Shown: positions 43,182 to 51,869 of the stretch, in pieces | Position numbering within the stretch: position 1 is the stretch's first letter | How the letters are laid out: every line of letters starts with the position of its first letter | From: Paraburkholderia hayleyella | GTDB taxonomy: Bacteria > Pseudomonadota > Gammaproteobacteria > Burkholderiales > Burkholderiaceae | Assembly: GCF_009455685.1 (NCBI RefSeq) | Contig: NZ_QPES01000001.1 | Coordinates: 558,001 to 622,000, forward strand | Direction: 5' to 3' | Length of the DNA stretch: 64,000 bases | Made by a program: the position numbers and the translations under genes | The notes under the pieces: model-generated | What the model was told of the DNA's origin: nothing | Databases searched by the model: none | What the model saw: only the letters and a program-made list of their open reading frames with translations

Positions 43182-43769
43182 ATGCGCGTTGCGGAAGTCG
43201 TTCGCCATACTAGCGAAACGCAGATCCGTGTGAAGATCGGCCTGGACGGCACCGGCCAGCAAAAGCTGGCGACAGGCGTGCCGTTTCTCGATCACATGCT
43301 CGACCAGATTGCCCGCCATGGGCTGATTGATCTGGAGATCGAAGCGCAGGGTGATGTGCATATCGACGATCACCACACGGTTGAAGATGTTGGCATCACA
43401 CTAGGCCAGGCGTTGGCGAAAGCGGTTGGCGAGCGCAAGGGCATTCGCCGTTATGGCTGCGCCTATGTGCCGCTCGACGAAGCGCTGTCGCGCGTGGTGA
43501 TCGATTTCTCGGGTCGTCCAGGTCTTGAGTTTCATGTGCCCTTTACCCGGGCGCGCATTGGCAGCTTCGATGTCGATCTTTCCATCGAGTTTTTCCGTGG
43601 CTTTGTGAATCACGCGGGGGTCACGTTGCATATCGACAATCTGCGTGGCCTGAATGCTCATCACCAGATGGAAACGGTGTTCAAGGCTTTTGGCCGGGCG
43701 CTGCGGATGGCGGTTGAGCTCGATGAGCGCGCCGCAGGGCAGATTCCGTCAACCAAGGGCAGTCTGTAG
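43182..43769 (+). CDS. hisB: Imidazoleglycerol-phosphate dehydratase HisB
   Basis: HisB removes water from imidazole glycerol phosphate. The protein is monofunctional (195 residues, no phosphatase domain). It has the two metal-binding motifs DDHHTVEDVG and NAHHQMET, plus FLDHMLDQIARHG. A GAGGA site precedes the ATG. It lies 120 bases after hisC and 61 bases before hisH. Confidence 0.97.
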   Translation: MRVAEVVRHTSETQIRVKIGLDGTGQQKLATGVPFLDHMLDQIARHGLIDLEIEAQGDVHIDDHHTVEDVGITLGQALAKAVGERKGIRRYGCAYVPLDEALSRVVIDFSGRPGLEFHVPFTRARIGSFDVDLSIEFFRGFVNHAGVTLHIDNLRGLNAHHQMETVFKAFGRALRMAVELDERAAGQIPSTKGSL

Positions 43770-43830
43770 GCCTGTTGGCGGGGCGGGATTTATCGTGGAC
43801 GGATTGCAGGCGCCTCGCGCCTGACGTGAA

Positions 43831-44472
43831 ATGAAAACTTCGATTGCAATTGTTGATTATGGAATGGGTAACTTGCGCTCGGTGGCGCAGGCCTTGAAGC
43901 AGGCGGCGCCTCACGCTGAGGTGGCGATTGTCGATCAGCCGCAAGCGCTGCATGCGGCGGACCGCATCGTCTTGCCCGGCCAGGGGGCGATGCCTGACTG
44001 CATGCGCTGCCTTGGCGCCTCGGGCTTGCAGGATGCCGTGTTGCAAGCGGCGCGCAGCAAACCGCTGATGGGCGTCTGCGTGGGTGAGCAAATGCTGTTC
44101 GACTGGAGCGCCGAAGGCGACACGCGCGGGCTGGGCCTGCTGCCAGGCAAGGTGGTGCGTTTCGCGCTGGAAGGCCTGATGCAAGATGACGGCTCGCGTT
44201 TCAAGGTGCCGCAAATGGGCTGGAACCGTGTGCGCCAGGCGCAGGCTCATCCGTTGTGGGATGGCGTGCCGGACAATAGCTTCTTTTATTTTGTTCACAG
44301 CTACTATGTCGTGCCGGATCAATTGACAGACAAGGTCGGGGAGACCGTGTATGGCGCACCCTTTACCTCGGCGGTAGCGCGGGATAACATCTTCGCCACC
44401 CAGTTTCACCCGGAAAAGAGCGCCGAAGCCGGTTTGCGGGTTTATCGTAATTTCGTTGACTGGAACCCATAA
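43831..44472 (+). CDS. hisH: Imidazole glycerol phosphate synthase glutaminase HisH
   Basis: HisH frees ammonia from glutamine and channels it to HisF. The 213-residue class I amidotransferase has the nucleophile Cys in GVCVGEQMLFD, the oxyanion strand LPGQGAMPDCM and the His-Glu pair in FHPEKSAEAGL. The nucleophile elbow more often reads GICLGMQ; the GEQ variant is unusual but keeps Cys and Gly. It directly follows hisB. Confidence 0.96.
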   Translation: MKTSIAIVDYGMGNLRSVAQALKQAAPHAEVAIVDQPQALHAADRIVLPGQGAMPDCMRCLGASGLQDAVLQAARSKPLMGVCVGEQMLFDWSAEGDTRGLGLLPGKVVRFALEGLMQDDGSRFKVPQMGWNRVRQAQAHPLWDGVPDNSFFYFVHSYYVVPDQLTDKVGETVYGAPFTSAVARDNIFATQFHPEKSAEAGLRVYRNFVDWNP

Positions 44473-44505
44473 GTTCCTTGAACGATCGGGGTTGGGCATG
44501 GAGAA

Positions 44506-44541
44506 CACTTTGTGCACTTTGTGTTTGCCTGGGTGTTTGCC
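44506..44541. repeat. Two pairs of 9-bp direct repeats between hisH and hisA
   Basis: CACTTTGTG occurs twice back to back (44506-44514, 44515-44523), and GTGTTTGCC occurs at 44521-44529 and 44533-44541. They lie in a 209-base non-coding gap in which I see no gene. Confidence 0.7.
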
Positions 44542-44681
44542 CGAGCCTCATGCAGTAATCTTTCTTTTCGAAAGGTTTTAGAAAGAGTTGTACTAGACTA
44601 GCGACATGGCGTTGCCGCGAGCTCTTCCGCTTTGCTGACAGCGCTGCCTTCAATCTTTTTCCCAGATACCACCCGATTGCT

Positions 44682-45452
44682 ATGCTGCTGATTCCCGCCA
44701 TCGACCTAAAAGACGGTCAGTGTGTTCGCCTGAAACAGGGCGATATGGACCAGGCGACCATTTTCTCCGAGGAGCCCGCCGCGATGGCCCGACATTGGGT
44801 CGAGCGCGGCGCGCGGCGCTTGCATCTCGTCGACCTGAATGGCGCATTTGCTGGCAAGCCTAAAAATGGCGATGCCATTCGCGCAATTATCGAAGAAGTG
44901 GGGGGCGAAATTCCTGTGCAACTGGGTGGCGGTATCCGCGACCTGAACACCATCGAGCGCTATCTCGACGACGGCCTGTCATATGTGATTATCGGTACGG
45001 CAGCGGTCAAGAATCCGGGCTTTCTGCAAGATGCCTGTACGGCATTTGGTGGCCATATCATCGTCGGGCTGGATGCGAAGGACGGCAAGGTCGCAACCGA
45101 TGGCTGGAGCAAGCTGACGGGGCATGAAGTGGCCGATCTCGCGCGCAAGTTCGAGGACTACGGTTGCGAATCCATCATCTACACCGATATTGGCCGCGAC
45201 GGCATGCTCCAGGGCATCAATATCGAGGCTACCGTGCGCCTCGCGCGAGCGGTAAAAATTCCGGTGATCGCCAGCGGCGGGTTGTCGCATCTGGGTGATA
45301 TCGAGGCGTTGTGCGAAGTCGAGGACGAAGGCATCGAAGGCGTGATTTGCGGCCGCGCCATTTATTCGGGTGACCTCGATTTTGCGGCGGCGCAAGCGCA
45401 TGCAGATGGTCTGGGCGACGCCGACGACGCGGACGACACACACAGCGTCTAG
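44682..45452 (+). CDS. hisA: ProFAR isomerase HisA
   Basis: HisA opens the ribose of ProFAR to PRFAR. The 256-residue half-barrel-duplicated TIM protein has the general acid/base Asp in LLIPAIDLKDGQCVRL and the second Asp in YTDIGRDGML, with phosphate loops VQLGGGIRD and VIASGGLSHLGD. The C-terminus has a short Asp-Ala tail (GDADDADDTHSV) that is not part of the fold. It follows a 209-base gap after hisH. Confidence 0.97.
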   Translation: MLLIPAIDLKDGQCVRLKQGDMDQATIFSEEPAAMARHWVERGARRLHLVDLNGAFAGKPKNGDAIRAIIEEVGGEIPVQLGGGIRDLNTIERYLDDGLSYVIIGTAAVKNPGFLQDACTAFGGHIIVGLDAKDGKVATDGWSKLTGHEVADLARKFEDYGCESIIYTDIGRDGMLQGINIEATVRLARAVKIPVIASGGLSHLGDIEALCEVEDEGIEGVICGRAIYSGDLDFAAAQAHADGLGDADDADDTHSV

Positions 45453-45560
45453 GTAATAAAGCCAGCCGGAGGTTGTGCCAGACAAGGCATGAGCGGCCGG
45501 CTGGATACGTTTTCCGCCTTACGCGGTTCATCAGCGGCATTCGCACGCACTGGCACGATC

Positions 45561-46334
45561 ATGGCCCTTCCCAAACGCATCATTCCCTGTCTTGACGTCA
45601 CGGCTGGCCGTGTCGTCAAGGGTGTCAATTTTGTCGAACTGCGCGATGCGGGCGATCCAGTCGAGATCGCTCGCCGCTACGATGGCCAGGGCGCGGACGA
45701 AATCACTTTCCTCGATATCACGGCGACTTCCGATCAGCGCGACCTGATCTTGCCGATCATCGAAGCGGTGGCCTCACAGGTTTTTATTCCGTTGACGGTT
45801 GGCGGTGGCGTGCGCACGGTCGAGGATGTGCGGCGTTTGCTGAACGCGGGCGCGGACAAGGTTGGCATGAATTCATCGGCGGTCTCCAACCCTCAATTAG
45901 TGCGCGATGCGGCGGGCAAGTACGGCTCGCAGTGCATTGTGGTGGCGATTGATGCCAAAAGAGTCTCCACTGCGGACGACACGCCACGCTGGGAGGTTTT
46001 CACGCATGGTGGGCGCAAGGCGACCGGGCTGGACGCGATTGAATGGGCTCGCCAGATGGCGGAGTTCGGTGCGGGCGAAATCCTGTTGACCAGCATGGAC
46101 CGCGATGGCACCAAAAGTGGCTTTGATCTGGCGCTGACGCGGGCGGTGTCGGATGCCGTGCCGGTTTCAGTGATTGCTTCGGGTGGCGTGGGCGGCTTGC
46201 AGGATCTGGCCGATGGCGTCACGCAAGGCCATGCCGATGCCGTGCTGGCGGCCAGTATCTTTCACTACGGCGAACATACCGTCGGCGAGGCCAAGCGTTT
46301 CATGGCGAGTCAGGGCATTTCGGTGAGGTTATAA
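45561..46334 (+). CDS. hisF: Imidazole glycerol phosphate synthase cyclase HisF
   Basis: HisF uses ammonia from HisH to make imidazole glycerol phosphate and AICAR. The 257-residue TIM barrel has catalytic Asp in KRIIPCLDVTAGRVVKG and in LTSMDRDGTKSGFD, and phosphate loops VGGGVRTVED and IASGGVGGLQDLADG. ATG 45561 begins the conserved start; the frame extends 24 codons further upstream without similarity. hisI starts directly after the stop. Confidence 0.97.
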   Translation: MALPKRIIPCLDVTAGRVVKGVNFVELRDAGDPVEIARRYDGQGADEITFLDITATSDQRDLILPIIEAVASQVFIPLTVGGGVRTVEDVRRLLNAGADKVGMNSSAVSNPQLVRDAAGKYGSQCIVVAIDAKRVSTADDTPRWEVFTHGGRKATGLDAIEWARQMAEFGAGEILLTSMDRDGTKSGFDLALTRAVSDAVPVSVIASGGVGGLQDLADGVTQGHADAVLAASIFHYGEHTVGEAKRFMASQGISVRL

Positions 46335-46745
46335 GTGGCCAATTTTTCAGGTATGGCATGGCTGGACAAGGTGCGCTGGGACGCTGATGGTCTCGTGCCG
46401 GTCATCGCCCAGGAAGCCACGACCCATGATGTGCTGATGTTTGCGTGGATGAACCGCGAGGCGCTGGCGAAAACCGCCGAAACCGGCCGTGCGGTGTATT
46501 TTTCCCGCTCGCGCCAACGTCTGTGGTTCAAGGGCGAAGAATCGGGTCACGTGCAACATGTGCACGAGATACGTCTCGATTGTGATGAAGATGTCGTGCT
46601 GTTGAAGGTTGAGCAGGTGTCGGGCATTGCCTGCCATACCGGGCGCCATTCGTGCTTTTTCCAGAAATTCACCGGTACGGCCGATCAAGGTAGCTGGGTG
46701 ACGGTCGATCCTGTACTCAAAGATCCCGAAACAATCTATAAATGA
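46335..46745 (+). CDS. hisI: Phosphoribosyl-AMP cyclohydrolase HisI
   Basis: HisI opens the adenine ring of PR-AMP. The 136-residue protein begins with GTG immediately after the hisF stop. Zn and Mg ligands are visible in IRLDCDEDVVLLKVEQVSGIACHTGRHSCFF, with MNREALAKTAETGRAVYFSRSR and LWFKGEESGH. It is the separate, single-domain form, with hisE overlapping by 4 bp. Confidence 0.96.
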   Translation: MANFSGMAWLDKVRWDADGLVPVIAQEATTHDVLMFAWMNREALAKTAETGRAVYFSRSRQRLWFKGEESGHVQHVHEIRLDCDEDVVLLKVEQVSGIACHTGRHSCFFQKFTGTADQGSWVTVDPVLKDPETIYK

Positions 46746-47107
46746 ACTCAATTTCGCAAGATACCCTGCGGCGGCTTGCCGCTGTGATTGATAGTCGCAA
46801 GGGCGGCGATCCCGATCTTTCGTATGTGTCGCGCCTTTTTCACAAGGGTGATGATGCTGTGCTCAAGAAAATCGGTGAAGAAGCCACGGAAGTCGTGCTG
46901 GCCGCCAAGGATGTGCGGCACGGTGGCGCGCCGGGCGCTCTGGTAGGCGAAGTGGCCGATTTATGGTTTCACTGCATGGTGATGCTGTCTCATTTCGATT
47001 TGAGCCCGGCGGATGTGCTGGCTGAACTGGAGCGCCGCGAAGGCCTGTCAGGCATTGAGGAAAAGGCGCTGCGCAAGAGTTTCGCGCGTGAGCAAAACGG
47101 CGATTAA
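46742..47107 (+). CDS. hisE: Phosphoribosyl-ATP pyrophosphatase HisE
   Basis: HisE cleaves pyrophosphate from PR-ATP. The 121-residue all-alpha MazG-like protein has SYVSRLFHKGDDAVLKKIGEEATEVVLAAKD and VGEVADLWFHCMVML, whose acidic residues bind Mg. It overlaps hisI (ATGA) and ends the histidine genes. Confidence 0.96.
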   Translation: MNSISQDTLRRLAAVIDSRKGGDPDLSYVSRLFHKGDDAVLKKIGEEATEVVLAAKDVRHGGAPGALVGEVADLWFHCMVMLSHFDLSPADVLAELERREGLSGIEEKALRKSFAREQNGD

Positions 47108-47163
47108 CGCAACTGATGCCAGTTAGCGTGACATATCGTGCTTTACAACAGAGGGCAACGTAA

Positions 47164-47565
47164 ATGGACGATCAATCGAACCGTGGTTTTCCTCCCCGGG
47201 TTTATTCGCCGGGGGTCAATGAGGCCGAACGCCTGCAGCGTTTGCGCACACTGACACATGTGCTCTATGGGCTGTATGGACTGTTTTTCATCACGGGCGG
47301 GCTGACTGTGCTGGTGGCCATCATCATCAATTATGTGAAACGCCCGGATGCGCAGGGGACGCCTTATGAAGCGCATTTTGAATGGCAAATTCGCACTTTC
47401 TGGCGCTGTCTGATCGGTTTTTTGATAGGTGGCGTGCTGTTGATCATCGGTGTTGGGGTACTCATTATGGGGGCCGTCAGCATCTGGATGCTGTACCGTA
47501 TTATCAAAGGCTGGTTTTATCTGTACGACAACAAACCGATACCCGAGCCGGGTGCATGGTTTTGA
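47164..47565 (+). CDS. Small membrane protein, DUF4870-like
   Basis: A 133-residue inner-membrane protein with hydrophobic segments at about 37-58 (LYGLYGLFFITGGLTVLVAIIINYVK) and 85-120, joined by FEWQIRTFWRCLIGFLIG. The pattern, including HFEWQIRTFW and a final WMLYRIIKGWFYLYDNKP, matches the DUF4870/Tic20-like small membrane proteins. It sits between hisE and the HIT gene, conserved in Burkholderiaceae as far as I recall. Function is unknown. Confidence 0.85.
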   Translation: MDDQSNRGFPPRVYSPGVNEAERLQRLRTLTHVLYGLYGLFFITGGLTVLVAIIINYVKRPDAQGTPYEAHFEWQIRTFWRCLIGFLIGGVLLIIGVGVLIMGAVSIWMLYRIIKGWFYLYDNKPIPEPGAWF

Positions 47566-47616
47566 CGGTCTGGCACTGCCGCCCAGCAATCTCGTTTATC
47601 AGGATCCAGGATCACC

Positions 47617-47982
47617 ATGAGCCACGATTCCAATTGTCTGTTTTGCAAAATTGCCGCGGGTGATATTCCCGCGACAAAAATTCATGAAGATGAAGAATTT
47701 GTCGCGTTCCTCGATATTCATCCGGCGACGCAAACGCACGTGCTGGTGATTCCTCGCCGACACATCGAAACGCTCTCCAGTTGCACCGTAGATGACGCAC
47801 CCTTGCTTGGTAGAATGCTTGTCCTCGTGGGACGCCTGGCTGACAAGCTGGGTGTTGCCTACACCGGCGGCGACACCGGATTTCGTACCGTCATCAATAC
47901 TGGGCCCGGCGGAGGTCAGGAGGTTTATCACCTGCACGCGCATATTCTGGCTGGGCCGCGTCCCTGGCTGCGAATGGGCTAA
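47617..47982 (+). CDS. HIT family protein (histidine triad hydrolase)
   Basis: A 121-residue HIT protein, likely a nucleoside phosphoramidate or dinucleotide hydrolase. It has CLFCKIAAGDIPATKIHEDEEFVAFLDI, THVLVIPRRHI and the triad QEVYHLHAHILAG in which three histidines alternate with hydrophobic residues. The two Cys near the start suggest a Zn site. It precedes tatA. Confidence 0.95.
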   Translation: MSHDSNCLFCKIAAGDIPATKIHEDEEFVAFLDIHPATQTHVLVIPRRHIETLSSCTVDDAPLLGRMLVLVGRLADKLGVAYTGGDTGFRTVINTGPGGGQEVYHLHAHILAGPRPWLRMG

Positions 47983-48063
47983 TAGCCGTATGGCTTCATA
48001 TTTGCCGCAAGGCAGGCGATTTTCGCCATCATTTACCGCCATCTCGGGGCTAAGGAGAATTTC

Positions 48064-48300
48064 ATGGGTTCATTGAGTATCTGGCACTGGCTGATTGTCT
48101 TGCTGATCGTCGCGCTGGTGTTTGGCACGAAGAAGCTGCGCAATATCGGCAGCGACCTCGGTGGAGCAGTTAAGGGCTTCAAGGAAGGCATGAAAGAAGC
48201 CGAAACACCTGCCGATGTGCAACAGCGTGAATTGCCGCAAAGCGGCACGGTTGACGTCGAAGCGAAGGAAAAAGCGCCGCGTTCGGGCGATTCCCGCTAA
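48064..48300 (+). CDS. tatA: Sec-independent translocase subunit TatA
   Basis: TatA oligomers form the passage for folded twin-arginine substrates. The 78-residue protein has one N-terminal membrane helix (SIWHWLIVLLIVALVFG), the hinge FGTKKLRNIGSDLGGAVKGFKEGM amphipathic helix and a charged tail. GGAG precedes the ATG. It is followed by tatB and tatC; MsrP and PetA in this window are likely clients. Confidence 0.96.
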   Translation: MGSLSIWHWLIVLLIVALVFGTKKLRNIGSDLGGAVKGFKEGMKEAETPADVQQRELPQSGTVDVEAKEKAPRSGDSR

Positions 48301-48353
48301 GCGGTTTTTTGCGGGGCTTTGGGCCGCGCACGCACTGACGGAAACCTTATTTC

Positions 48354-48908
48354 ATGCTGGACCTCGGTTTAACCAAAATGGCGCTGATTGGCGTCGTCGC
48401 GCTGGTCGTTCTCGGGCCTGAACGTCTGCCGCGCGTTGCACGTACTGCAGGGGCTCTGTTTGGCCGGGCGCAGCGTTATATCAACGACGTCAAGGCGGAA
48501 GTCGCGCGCGAGGTCGAGATGGATGAGTTGCGGCGCATGAAAACCGAGTTCGAATCGGCGGCGAGCAACGTTCAGAAGGCGGCGGGCGAGGTTCAGAACA
48601 CCATTCACGATAATTTGCGCAAGCACGAAGCCGAGTTGAACGATGCCTGGAATCCAGGCGCGGCTTCAATGGCTCTTGACCCTTCGGCCGATGGTAGTCC
48701 CGGCAACGCACCGGCATCATCAGACGGTGCCTGGCGTGGTGGTGCGGCGGCCCATGCATCGAAGCGCAAGAACTGGCGTGTTAAACAGGCGGCTCTGCCA
48801 TTCTGGTACAAGCGCACGACGGTGCATCGCACACGGGTCCAGTCCGGTGCGGCGCGTGTGGCACGTCATACCCCGGCCACGATGCGTCGGCCCGCGCGTT
48901 TTTTCTGA
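48354..48908 (+). CDS. tatB: Sec-independent translocase subunit TatB
   Basis: TatB pairs with TatC to bind twin-arginine signals. The 184-residue protein starts MLDLGLTKMALIGVVALVVLGPERLPRVARTAG, with the Glu and hinge typical of TatB, then a long amphipathic helix (about 25-95). The tail is variable and basic at its end (KRTTVHRTRVQSGAARVARH), longer than in many TatB proteins. Confidence 0.95.
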   Translation: MLDLGLTKMALIGVVALVVLGPERLPRVARTAGALFGRAQRYINDVKAEVAREVEMDELRRMKTEFESAASNVQKAAGEVQNTIHDNLRKHEAELNDAWNPGAASMALDPSADGSPGNAPASSDGAWRGGAAAHASKRKNWRVKQAALPFWYKRTTVHRTRVQSGAARVARHTPATMRRPARFF

Positions 48909-48941
48909 TTCCCGTTCGCTAATCATTTATCGAGGGCCTGC

Positions 48942-49736
48942 GTGAGCGACCCCAAGCAACCTCAGTCTGAAGGCACTGAAGAAACCTTCATCTCTCATCT
49001 CGTCGAATTGCGCGACCGGATTATCCGGGCCGGGCTTGCCGTGATCGTCGTGTTTGTCAGCCTGGTCTACTGGGCGCCAGACATCTTTCGTTTGCTGGCG
49101 CGGCCGCTGATGATGAACCTGCCGAAGGACGGCAAGATGATCGTCACGGACGTCACCGGTTCCTTTTTTGTTCCGATGAAAGTGACGATGCTGGTCGCTT
49201 TCGTGATCGCCCTGCCCATCGTGCTGTACCAGATCTGGGCCTTCGTGGCCCCGGGCCTTTACCAGCACGAGAAAAGGCTGGTTGGGCCCCTGGTGGGGAG
49301 CAGCTATACGCTGTTTTTGTGCGGCATGGCCTTCGCGTATTTCCTGGTGTTTCCCACGATTTTTCGCGTGATGGCGCATTACAACGCCCCGTTGGGCGCT
49401 GAAATGACCACCGATATTGACAACTACCTCAGTTTTGTCATGACGATGTTTCTCGCGTTTGGCGTGACGTTCGAGGTGCCGATTATCGTGGTGCTGCTGG
49501 TCCGCACAGGTCTGCTGAGCGTGAACAAACTGAAGGAAATTCGTCCGTATGTGATTGTCGGGGCCTTCGTGATTGCCGCCGTGGTGACGCCACCGGACGT
49601 GTTTTCGCAATTGATTCTGGCGATTCCGTTGATTGTGCTGTACGAGGCCGGCATCATTGCGGCGCGTCTGCTTGTGCGCAAACCGCCCCAGACCGATGCC
49701 GACAAAGAGAACAAAGAGGGCAGTGCGGTGGGCTAG
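48942..49736 (+). CDS. tatC: Sec-independent translocase subunit TatC
   Basis: TatC is the six-helix receptor for the twin-arginine signal. The 264-residue protein begins with GTG and has FISHLVELRDRIIRAG, PIVLYQIWAFVAPGLYQHEKR, FGVTFEVPIIVVLL, RPYVIVGAFVIAAVVTPPDVFSQLILAIPLIVLYE. It ends the tatABC operon and is followed by a terminator hairpin shared with the convergent protease gene. Confidence 0.97.
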   Translation: MSDPKQPQSEGTEETFISHLVELRDRIIRAGLAVIVVFVSLVYWAPDIFRLLARPLMMNLPKDGKMIVTDVTGSFFVPMKVTMLVAFVIALPIVLYQIWAFVAPGLYQHEKRLVGPLVGSSYTLFLCGMAFAYFLVFPTIFRVMAHYNAPLGAEMTTDIDNYLSFVMTMFLAFGVTFEVPIIVVLLVRTGLLSVNKLKEIRPYVIVGAFVIAAVVTPPDVFSQLILAIPLIVLYEAGIIAARLLVRKPPQTDADKENKEGSAVG

Positions 49737-49808
49737 GGTCCCGTCGCGGGGTTTTGCAGGCAAAAGCGAATAAACAGGACAAGCAGGACAGGGACAGACA
49801 GTGCAAGG

Positions 49809-49856
49809 AAAAAGGGCAACGCCTGGTGGTCAGTTCAATGGCGCTGCCCTTTTCTA
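49809..49856. terminator. Bidirectional terminator between tatC and the DegS-like gene
   Basis: AAAAGGGCAACGCC (49809-49823) pairs with GGCGCTGCCCTTTT (49840-49854) with one mismatch; A and T runs on the two sides suit termination in both directions. Confidence 0.8.
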
Positions 49857-49887
49857 TTTACGGTCTTCGCCTGACGCCATGACGGCC

Positions 49888-51102
49888 TCAGTTTCCGTCT
49901 TCGCTGGAATCGTTCTCGTCGAGATCCGGCCGTTTGGGCGGCGGTGGACGTTTGCCGATCACGATGGATAGATCCAGTTCCTTGTTTTTGCGAACCACGT
50001 GAGCCTGCGCACTGGTGCCAGGCTTGATTTGTGCAATCACGTTGAGCAGGCGCGTAGTGTCCGTGATGTCCTGGCCGTTCACGCTCACGAGGATATCGCC
50101 GGGCTTGAGGCCGGCCCGGTCAGCGGGGCCGCCTTTGAGTACGCCTGCCACAATGGCGCCGGTTTTCTGCTCAAGACCGAATGACTCTGCGATTTCGGGG
50201 GTTACATCTTGCGGCTCGACGCCAATCCAGCCGCGCGTCACCGAACCCGTGGTGATGATGCTTTCCAGCACATTGCGCGCGGTTGAAACGGGAATGGCGA
50301 AGCCAATACCCAACGAGCCGCCCGAGCGCGAATAAATCGCCGTATTGATTCCAAGCAGGTTGCCTTCGATATCGACGAGCGCACCGCCTGAATTGCCGGG
50401 ATTGATTGCGGCATCGGTCTGGATGAAATTTTCGAAAGTATTGATGCCCAGATGATTGCGGCCAAGCGCGCTGACGATACCCATCGTGACGGTTTGCCCC
50501 ACACCAAACGGGTTGCCGATGGCCAGCACGACATCGCCGACGCGAGTTTGCTCCATGCGGCTTAGCGTGATGGCAGGCAGGTTGGGCATGTTGACTTTCA
50601 GTACGGCGAGGTCGGTTTCGGGGTCGACCCCAATCACTTTTGCCGTACTGGTGCGGCCGTCGGCGAGGGCGATCTCGATCTGGTCGGCACCATCGACCAC
50701 ATGCTGGTTCGTTAGAATGTAGCCTTCCGCGCTGACAATTACGCCTGAACCAAGATTGGCCGCAGGCTGATCCTGCTGGCGGGTTGTATTTTTGTCGCCG
50801 AAAAAATAGCGGAATAAAGGATCTTTGGTGCGCGGGTCGGAAGGCAGCGAGCCATCCTTGCTGGAAAACACATTGACGACGGCAGGCATCGCCTTTTGAG
50901 CCGCGTCTGCGTAGGAGTTTTGCATGGGGCCGCCGCCCATGCGCGGCGCCACTTCCCGAAGCGCGACGATGGGTTCGGCAAGCTGTTTGCCAAACTGCCC
51001 CTGGCGTTGAAGCCATTGCGGTTTGAGTGTCGCAATGATGAACATTAGCGCCAACAGCACGGTCACCGCTTGGGCAAAGAACAGCCAGAAGCGTCTAAGC
51101 AT
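49888..51102 (-). CDS. DegS/Do-like periplasmic serine protease with one PDZ domain
   Basis: A 404-residue HtrA-family protease. An N-terminal membrane segment (about 5-24, FFAQAVTVLLALMFIIATL) anchors it to the inner membrane. The trypsin-like domain has the triad His in ILTNQHVVDGAD, Asp in DPETDLAVLKV and Ser in AINPGNSGGALVD; one PDZ domain follows (about 285-380, GWIGVEPQDV, GPADRAGLKPGDILVSVNG), then a charged Pro-rich tail. The anchor and single PDZ fit DegS more than DegP or DegQ, suggesting a role in envelope stress signalling; this is inference. Only 20 bases separate its start from the divergent NIF3 gene. Confidence 0.92.
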   Translation of the reverse strand: MLRRFWLFFAQAVTVLLALMFIIATLKPQWLQRQGQFGKQLAEPIVALREVAPRMGGGPMQNSYADAAQKAMPAVVNVFSSKDGSLPSDPRTKDPLFRYFFGDKNTTRQQDQPAANLGSGVIVSAEGYILTNQHVVDGADQIEIALADGRTSTAKVIGVDPETDLAVLKVNMPNLPAITLSRMEQTRVGDVVLAIGNPFGVGQTVTMGIVSALGRNHLGINTFENFIQTDAAINPGNSGGALVDIEGNLLGINTAIYSRSGGSLGIGFAIPVSTARNVLESIITTGSVTRGWIGVEPQDVTPEIAESFGLEQKTGAIVAGVLKGGPADRAGLKPGDILVSVNGQDITDTTRLLNVIAQIKPGTSAQAHVVRKNKELDLSIVIGKRPPPPKRPDLDENDSSEDGN

Positions 51103-51122
51103 TTGATGAATAGGGAATTTAT

Positions 51123-51869
51123 ATGGATCGGATCGAACTGGAATTGTACTTGAACAATCTGCTGGTAACGGCGCGCTTCAAGGACTATTGCCCAAATGGG
51201 CTTCAGGTGGAGGGGCGTCCCCGGGTACACAAGATCGCTACGGGCGTGAGCGCATCGCTGGCTTTCCTTGAGGCGGCGCTGGCCTGGGGCGCGGATGCCG
51301 TGCTGGTGCATCACGGTTATTTCTGGCGCAATGAGGCGGCGCCAGTGACTGGGCGCAAGTACCGGCGTTTGAAGCTGTTGCTGGCCAACGATCTCAATCT
51401 CTTCGCGTTTCATTTGCCGCTGGATGACCATCCTGAACTCGGCAATAACGCGCAGCTTGGCGCGCGGATGGGATGGATCGGCGATGCCCGTTTTGGTGAG
51501 AATGATCTCGGCTGGCTGGCCACGTTGCCTATGCCCATCACGCTTGAACATTTCGCCGTCCAGGTCGAACAGACGCTCGGACGCGCACCGCTGGTATTAG
51601 GCGATGGCACCCGCGAGCTACGCCGCATCGCATGGTGCACGGGGGCGGCGCAAGGCTATTTCGACGCCGCGATTGCCGCAGGCGCCGATGTTTATTTGAC
51701 CGGCGAGGTTTCCGAACCCACGACCCATATCGCCATGGAAAGCGGCGTGGCATTCCTGGCCGCTGGGCATCATGCGACCGAGCGGTACGGCATCGCGGCG
51801 CTGGGTGCTCATCTGTCGGAGACATTCGGTCTCGAACATCTGTTTATTGACATTCCCAATCCGGTTTGA
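51123..51869 (+). CDS. NIF3-like dinuclear metal center protein
   Basis: A 248-residue NIF3/YbgI protein, a conserved toroidal hexamer with a two-metal site and no settled function (GTP cyclohydrolase-like fold). Metal ligands are seen in DAVLVHHGYFW, FHLPLDDHPELGNNA and FLAAGHHATERYG. DRIELELYLNNLL and YCPNGLQVEG match the family start. It is divergent from the DegS-like gene with 20 bases between starts, a pairing common near petABC in Betaproteobacteria. Confidence 0.94.
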   Translation: MDRIELELYLNNLLVTARFKDYCPNGLQVEGRPRVHKIATGVSASLAFLEAALAWGADAVLVHHGYFWRNEAAPVTGRKYRRLKLLLANDLNLFAFHLPLDDHPELGNNAQLGARMGWIGDARFGENDLGWLATLPMPITLEHFAVQVEQTLGRAPLVLGDGTRELRRIAWCTGAAQGYFDAAIAAGADVYLTGEVSEPTTHIAMESGVAFLAAGHHATERYGIAALGAHLSETFGLEHLFIDIPNPV

